Origin: an uncultured Lachnospiraceae bacterium
Lineage (GTDB): Bacteria; Bacillota; Clostridia; Lachnospirales; Lachnospiraceae
Length of the DNA stretch: 18,016 nucleotides
Direction: 5' to 3'
Assembly (NCBI GenBank): GCA_902803155.1
Contig: CADCOU010000193.1
Coordinates: forward strand, 1 to 18,016
Part shown: piece by piece, positions 13,857 through 18,016 of the stretch
Numbering within the stretch: the first letter of the stretch is position 1
Layout: the number at the start of each line of letters is the position of its first letter
Position numbers and translations under genes: made by a program
Notes under the pieces: model-generated
What the model was told of the DNA's origin: nothing
Database searches by the model: none
The model's input: only the letters and a program-made list of their open reading frames with translations

Positions 13857-15932
13857 TCAGTCCTGCTTCTTCGCGCGCTCGGCGATCTCCTTCTCCTGGA
13901 CATCTGCCGGAGCCTGCTCGTAGCGGGCGAATTCGTAGGCAAACTCACCGCTGCCGCCGGTCATGGAACGGAGCTGCGTGGAGTATCCGTACAGTTCGCT
14001 CTGCGGGACGTCGGCGTCGACGATCGTGTTGCCTTTGTGGTCCGGATTCATGCCGAGTACACGTCCGCGTCTCTTGTTCAGGTCGCCCATGACATCACCG
14101 GTGAACTTATCCGGAACGGTGACATGCAGGGAAACGATCGGCTCAAGAAGAACCGGGCTGGCCTTCATGAAGCCATCCTTGAACGCCATGCTGGAAGCGG
14201 TCTTGAATGCCTGCTCGGAAGAGTCTACCGGATGGTAGGATCCGTCATACAGAGTGGCCTTGACACCAACTACCGGATAACCGGCCATCGGGCCTGCTCC
14301 TACGGTCTCGGCGATACCCTTCTCAACTGCCGGGAAGAAGTTCTTCGGAACAGCGCCGCCAACGACAACCTGTTCGAATACGTACGGAGTGTTCAGGTCT
14401 CCGGACGGCTCGAATCTCATCTTGACATGACCGTACTGGCCGTGTCCGCCGGACTGTTTCTTGTACTTGGAGTCGACATCACTGTTCTTGCGGATGGTCT
14501 CCTTGAACGCGACTGCCGGCTTGCTCAGCTCTGCGTCGACCTTGTACTTGGTCTTCAGCTTGCTGATGATGATATCCAGATGCTGGTCTCCCATTCCATA
14601 CAGAAGTGTCTGGTGGTTGCCGGCATCGTTGACTGTCTTCATGGTCAGGTCTTCCTGACCGATCTTCGCCAGAGCCTGTGCGACCTTGTCAAGGTCACCC
14701 TTGTTAAGAGCTTCGTACTTTTTATAGGTGTAAGGCGTCGACACATCGAACTTGTCAAAGAGAATCGGAGCAGCCTTCGTGGAAAGCGTATCGCCGGTCG
14801 CAGCATCAAGCTTTGCGATGGCACCGGTATCTCCTGCCTGGAGTTCCGGGACTTCCTGAGGCTTGTTTCCGCACATCACATAGAGTTTGCCTGCGCGAAA
14901 CTCATCCTGCGTCTCCGTATCGTACAGCATGTCTTCCGGCTTCAGGACGCCTGAGGTAACCTTTACCAGAGAATACTTACCGATGAACGGGTCAACGATG
15001 GTCTTCCAGACAAACGCACTCTTCACTCCGTCTGCCTTGTAGTCTGCGTCGTATACCTTGTCATTCTTGACATCCTTGCCGCTGATCTTGCGCTCAGCCG
15101 GGCTCGGCAGATAACGGACGATGTCGTCGAGGAGAACGCCTACGCCCTGCAGATTGGTGGAGGAACCGATGAGGACCGGGCACATATCACACTGAGCGAC
15201 ATTCTGTTTCAGAGCACTGAGGACTTCTTCTTCCGTGAACTCTTCGCCGCCGAAGTACTTGTCCATGAATTCTTCACTGGTCTCAGCGACTGTCTCAAGC
15301 ATGGCATCACGGCGCGTTGCAACGTCATCCTGCATGTCAGCAGGTTCGTCGCACTGGGTCAGCTTATCCTTGTCGCCGAACTTGAATGCCTTCTGGGAAA
15401 CGACATCCACATAGCCGACAAACTTTTCATTCTCACGGATGGGAAGCTGCAGCGGAGCGATCTTGGTTCCATACAGATCGGAAAGAGTATCCATGACGTT
15501 GACTGCGTGCGCGTTCTCAACATCCATGTTGGAAACAAAGAAGATCCTCGGCAGACTGTACTTTTCGCACAGATCCCATGCCTTCTGCGTACCGACTTCC
15601 ACGCCGCTCTTACCGTTGATCACGATAATGGCTGCGTCTGCGGCCGCGGCTGCTTCCTCGGCTTCTCCGACGAAATCGAAATAACCCGGAGCATCCAGGA
15701 GATTGATCTTAACATCCTTACGGATGACAGGGACTACTGACGTGCTGATCGAGAACTTTCTGGACTGTTCTTCCTTGTCATAGTCGCTGATTGTATTGCC
15801 ATCTGCAACATTGCCCATTCTGGAAGTAAGGCCGGACAGATAAGCCATCGCTTCTACAAGGCTTGTCTTGCCTGCTCCGCCGTGACCCAGGATGACCACA
15901 TTGCGAATCTTATCAGTGGTGTAAACATTCAT
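13857..15932 (-). CDS. Elongation factor G-like GTPase (EF-G paralogue)
   Basis: 691 residues with the full EF-G layout: GTPase domain (about 1-270), domain II, domain III, domain IV (near SGGHGQYGHVKMRFEP) and a C-terminal domain V with RRGRVLGM. The P-loop GHGGAGKT (16-23) is intact. Other GTPase motifs depart from canonical EF-G: switch II reads DAPGYFDF, so the catalytic His of DTPGH is Tyr84, and the base-recognition motif NKMD reads SNMD (134-137). The switch I Thr region reads RKFSIS. This matches the EF-G-like paralogue group of Firmicutes rather than the str-operon fusA. Its job is unclear (specialised translocation, recycling or ribosome protection). The start at 15932 has GGAGG eight bases upstream. 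The ATG at 15947 overlaps that site. A promoter lies upstream, and I see no strong terminator after the stop. Confidence 0.9.
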   Translation of the reverse strand: MNVYTTDKIRNVVILGHGGAGKTSLVEAMAYLSGLTSRMGNVADGNTISDYDKEEQSRKFSISTSVVPVIRKDVKINLLDAPGYFDFVGEAEEAAAAADAAIIVINGKSGVEVGTQKAWDLCEKYSLPRIFFVSNMDVENAHAVNVMDTLSDLYGTKIAPLQLPIRENEKFVGYVDVVSQKAFKFGDKDKLTQCDEPADMQDDVATRRDAMLETVAETSEEFMDKYFGGEEFTEEEVLSALKQNVAQCDMCPVLIGSSTNLQGVGVLLDDIVRYLPSPAERKISGKDVKNDKVYDADYKADGVKSAFVWKTIVDPFIGKYSLVKVTSGVLKPEDMLYDTETQDEFRAGKLYVMCGNKPQEVPELQAGDTGAIAKLDAATGDTLSTKAAPILFDKFDVSTPYTYKKYEALNKGDLDKVAQALAKIGQEDLTMKTVNDAGNHQTLLYGMGDQHLDIIISKLKTKYKVDAELSKPAVAFKETIRKNSDVDSKYKKQSGGHGQYGHVKMRFEPSGDLNTPYVFEQVVVGGAVPKNFFPAVEKGIAETVGAGPMAGYPVVGVKATLYDGSYHPVDSSEQAFKTASSMAFKDGFMKASPVLLEPIVSLHVTVPDKFTGDVMGDLNKRRGRVLGMNPDHKGNTIVDADVPQSELYGYSTQLRSMTGGSGEFAYEFARYEQAPADVQEKEIAERAKKQD

Positions 15933-15980
15933 AAGTAATTCCTCCATTCACGTAATTTGGGCATGAGCCCACATGCAAAC

Positions 15981-16009
15981 ATTGTACTAAAAGCATATCT
16001 TTAATGCAA
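15981..16009 (-). promoter_or_regulatory. Promoter of the EF-G paralogue
   Basis: A -35 box TTGCAT (16004-16009), a 17-base spacer and a -10 box TACAAT (15981-15986) lie 49 bases before the start. A small GGGC/GCCC hairpin (15959-15970) lies in the leader. Confidence 0.65.
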
Positions 16010-16038
16010 GGCTTTTATCTGTTTTGACAGGCTGTACC

Positions 16039-16067
16039 TTGCGATTTTTCCTGCCTTGTGGCATACT
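16039..16067 (+). promoter_or_regulatory. tyrA: Possible tyrA promoter
   Basis: A -35 box TTGCGA (16039-16044), a 17-base spacer and a -10-like CATACT (16062-16067) lie about 65 bases before the tyrA start, divergent from the EF-G paralogue promoter. A TTGACA at 16024-16029 has no good -10 at proper spacing. Confidence 0.45.
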
Positions 16068-16131
16068 TTATGAGCACAAGACACTTTAACGGTTGAAATC
16101 GTGAAAGCCATGCGGCATACGGGGAATGGAA

Positions 16132-17229
16132 ATGAGTACATATGGTTTTATCGGACTGGGACTGATCGGCGGTTCCCTTGCGAAAAGTATCAGAAAAACA
16201 GAACCTTCCGGCAGGATCATTGCCTGCAGCAGAAGTATGGAAACCTGCAGGACTGCAGTGAATCAGGGACTGATCGATGACATCTGCCAGGGTCCGGGGG
16301 ATCCTGCGTATTCATCCTGCGACATGATATTTCTCTGCGCTCCTGCTGAGATGAATATAGAGGCACTCTCTTCTGTGAAAAAAGTACTCCCGCCCGAATG
16401 CATTCTGACAGATGTCGGCTCCGTCAAATCCCCGATACACAAAGCAGTTCAGGAACTCGGGCTCACTTCCCAGTTTATAGGCGGACATCCGATGGCAGGT
16501 TCCGAGAAGTCAGGTATCGCGAATTCCACGGATCATCTGTTTGAAAATGCCTATTATATCCTGACACCGACGCCGGAAGTATCTGCGCTTAAGCTGGAGA
16601 AGATAAGGAATTTCACTCTGAAGCTGAAGGCGCTGCCGCTGGTGCTCGATCCGGATGAACATGATTACATCACGGCGGCGATCAGCCATCTTCCGCATGT
16701 GATCGCTGCATCCCTGGTCAATACGGTACATGATCTGGACTCAGAAGAGGAACATATGAAAATGATCGCTGCAGGCGGATTCCGCGATATCACCAGGATC
16801 GCCTCATCCTCGCCGCAGATGTGGGAATCGATCTGCGTGGAAAACCATGACAACATATCCAGGGTAATGGATACGTTTCTGGACCACATGATACAGGCTC
16901 GCGACAGAATGTGCGCAGGCGACGGCGGATATATAAACCGCATGTTTGAAGAGAGCCGGGACTACCGCGATTCATTCAGCTTTGTATCGCACGGTCCGGT
17001 CAAGAAGAGTTACCGCATTTACTGCGACATTATAGATGAGAGCGGTGCGATCGCAACGATCGCGACTGTCCTTGCCGTGAACGGGATATCGATCAAGAAC
17101 ATTTCGATTATCCATAACCGGTCTTATGAACAGGGAGCCCTTGCAATTGAGTTCTACGAAGAAGAACCGATGCGAAAAGCGATCACGCTGCTGCGCCATC
17201 ACAGATATACCGTGTGGGAAAATGACTGA
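16132..17229 (+). CDS. tyrA: Prephenate dehydrogenase with ACT domain
   Basis: 365 residues. TyrA oxidatively decarboxylates prephenate to 4-hydroxyphenylpyruvate with NAD(P), the committed step to tyrosine. The Rossmann motif GLGLIGGS is at residues 8-15, and prephenate-site residues lie in GGHPMAGSEKSG (117-128) and ITAAISHLPH (about 180-189). A C-terminal ACT domain (about 293-358, YRIYCDIIDESGAIATIA) points to amino-acid feedback control. I chose the ATG at 16132 because GGGGA lies six bases upstream. The ATG at 16126 touches that site. It is a single gene ending at a hairpin terminator. No other aromatic pathway gene is visible in the window. Confidence 0.95.
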   Translation: MSTYGFIGLGLIGGSLAKSIRKTEPSGRIIACSRSMETCRTAVNQGLIDDICQGPGDPAYSSCDMIFLCAPAEMNIEALSSVKKVLPPECILTDVGSVKSPIHKAVQELGLTSQFIGGHPMAGSEKSGIANSTDHLFENAYYILTPTPEVSALKLEKIRNFTLKLKALPLVLDPDEHDYITAAISHLPHVIAASLVNTVHDLDSEEEHMKMIAAGGFRDITRIASSSPQMWESICVENHDNISRVMDTFLDHMIQARDRMCAGDGGYINRMFEESRDYRDSFSFVSHGPVKKSYRIYCDIIDESGAIATIATVLAVNGISIKNISIIHNRSYEQGALAIEFYEEEPMRKAITLLRHHRYTVWEND

Positions 17230-17264
17230 AAAAAACTGCAATCACTTATGTCTGACCATAAAAA

Positions 17265-17300
17265 AGAATGGAGTGACAGAACAATTTGTCGCTCCATTCT
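17265..17300. terminator. Bidirectional terminator between tyrA and the SH3-domain gene
   Basis: A 14-bp stem (17265-17278 with 17287-17300, one G-U pair) has an 8-base loop. On the minus strand it is followed by a run of T (complement of 17261-17265), and on the plus strand by CTTTATG. It serves the convergent SH3-domain gene best. Confidence 0.85.
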
Positions 17301-17348
17301 CTTTATGACAGTCTACTGATCAATAATCAGGCTGCTTACACTATACTT

Positions 17349-18016
17349 TTACCCAACTACAATATACACATCGCCGAGTTCGTTTACCCAGGTTCCGTTC
17401 TGCTGTGCGTCGTAGACATGGCCCTCGCCGTCTATCCAGTGGCCGTTTGCGTCCTGGGAGATGGTAGCCGGACGGCCGGAGCCCTCGGACTTCAGCGGGA
17501 TGACCGAACTGCCGGAATCGGAACCCAGGTCAGGCGCCGTCGCATAGAGCGTGGTTCCGTCTTCACCGGAGTAGGTCCCGTTTCCATTAGACCAGTACTT
17601 TACTCCACCCGAGGAGTAGAAGCTTCCGTCACTGTAAGGTGTCAGGGAATCTCCGTTCCCGTTCAGCCAGAAGACCTGGAACGGGGATCCGGTTACATAG
17701 ATGGAGGTAAGGTTTGAGCCGGATCCGTTCGGATTGTATGTAGTGAAGGAGTCACCGCCCTCTGAAGACAGCTTGTCTCCGGTTACCCATGTATATTTCT
17801 GTCCGGACTTATCGTACCAGTTGCCGTCTGAGGCCTTGTAGATTGTGAGTGCGGTTCCGGTCATTGCATAGATGGTGACTGCGGCTCCGGTGTAGGAGAC
17901 TTCTTCGGAAGTCTTCTTCTCTTCTTTCGCTGCAGGCTGCGTATCGGACAGGAAGGATGCGGAAACATATCCGGTCTTTCCGTCATAGGAGACCTGGTAC
18001 CATCCGATATCCTGGC
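17349..18016 (-). CDS. SH3-domain protein with Trp/Tyr/Gly repeats, C-terminal part
   Basis: The frame is open to the window edge (first full codon ends at 18014), so the N-terminus is missing. The visible 221 residues begin with the end of a bacterial SH3 domain (GWYQVSYDGKTGYVSASFL), then a charged KEEKKTSEE linker, then about 170 residues of degenerate repeats. Three copies share the pattern D/N-G-x-W/F-Y/I-x-x-x-G-x-x-Y: DGNWYDKSGQKYTW, DGSFYSSGGVKYW and NGHWIDGEGHVYDA. Such Gly/Ser/aromatic repeats suit an extracellular wall-binding protein. A signal peptide would lie outside the window. I do not recognise a catalytic domain. The methionine at 17864 is internal, because the reading frame and the repeat pattern (VTIYA before it) run through it. 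Confidence 0.8.
   Translation of the reverse strand, partial: QDIGWYQVSYDGKTGYVSASFLSDTQPAAKEEKKTSEEVSYTGAAVTIYAMTGTALTIYKASDGNWYDKSGQKYTWVTGDKLSSEGGDSFTTYNPNGSGSNLTSIYVTGSPFQVFWLNGNGDSLTPYSDGSFYSSGGVKYWSNGNGTYSGEDGTTLYATAPDLGSDSGSSVIPLKSEGSGRPATISQDANGHWIDGEGHVYDAQQNGTWVNELGDVYIVVG

Noticed and set aside
16024..16052. TTGACA at 16024-16029 as the tyrA -35 box.
   Set aside because: At 17 bases downstream the sequence is TTTCCT, a poor -10. The TTGCGA/CATACT pair just downstream fits better.
1..18016. tRNA, rRNA, riboswitch or CRISPR array.
   Set aside because: Reading the intergenic stretches on both strands showed no cloverleaf, rRNA-like block, recognisable aptamer or regularly spaced repeats.

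Overview
The window looks like chromosomal DNA of a Gram-positive anaerobe of the class Clostridia, most likely Lachnospiraceae. The clues are the SCIFF peptide and its radical SAM maturase beside secDF and recJ, a Firmicutes-type yhbY-nadD-yqeK-rsfS run, a lexA with CGAAC-type boxes, a secreted DUF1002 protein, strong GGAGG ribosome-binding sites, and good sigma-A-like promoters. I assign the lineage from gene content only. Nearly all of it is core genome, and no phage, insertion sequence or CRISPR array is visible.

Layout. Positions 1-210 hold the tail of an RluA-family pseudouridine synthase. It faces a tyrosine recombinase (237-1319, minus) across a shared hairpin. The recombinase has a clear promoter, and a 42-bp dyad sits at its predicted transcript start. 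Next is a large secreted DUF1002 protein (1630-3807, minus), divergent from lexA (4116-4736, plus). lexA has two overlapping near-consensus LexA boxes at its promoter and a strong terminator shared with the convergent sseB-like gene. The operon yhbY-nadD-yqeK-rsfS-sseB-like (7709 down to 4843, minus) handles ribosome assembly and silencing, NAD synthesis and dinucleotide polyphosphate hydrolysis. Upstream of it lie recJ (ssDNA exonuclease), a fused secDF, scfB and scfA (ranthipeptide maturase and its 48-residue six-cysteine precursor), and an EF-G paralogue with altered GTPase motifs. All are on the minus strand. tyrA (prephenate dehydrogenase with ACT domain) diverges from the EF-G paralogue. 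The right edge holds the C-terminal part of a secreted SH3-domain protein with degenerate Trp/Tyr/Gly repeats.

How the genes fit together. Most are housekeeping: translation and ribosome maintenance (RluA-like, YhbY, RsfS, EF-G paralogue), DNA repair (LexA, RecJ), secretion (SecDF) and metabolism (NadD, TyrA). The scfA-scfB pair makes a thioether-crosslinked peptide. It has its own extended -10 promoter, and a hairpin between the two genes should make precursor more abundant than enzyme. Nothing here is certainly a new system. The best candidates for a second look are the 42-bp dyad at the recombinase promoter, the EF-G paralogue lacking the catalytic histidine, the scfA leader dyad with the scfA/scfB attenuator, and the unrecognised C-terminal region of the DUF1002 protein.

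Several starts were moved from the longest open frame to the one with a well-spaced ribosome-binding site: rsfS, recJ, scfB, the EF-G paralogue and tyrA.
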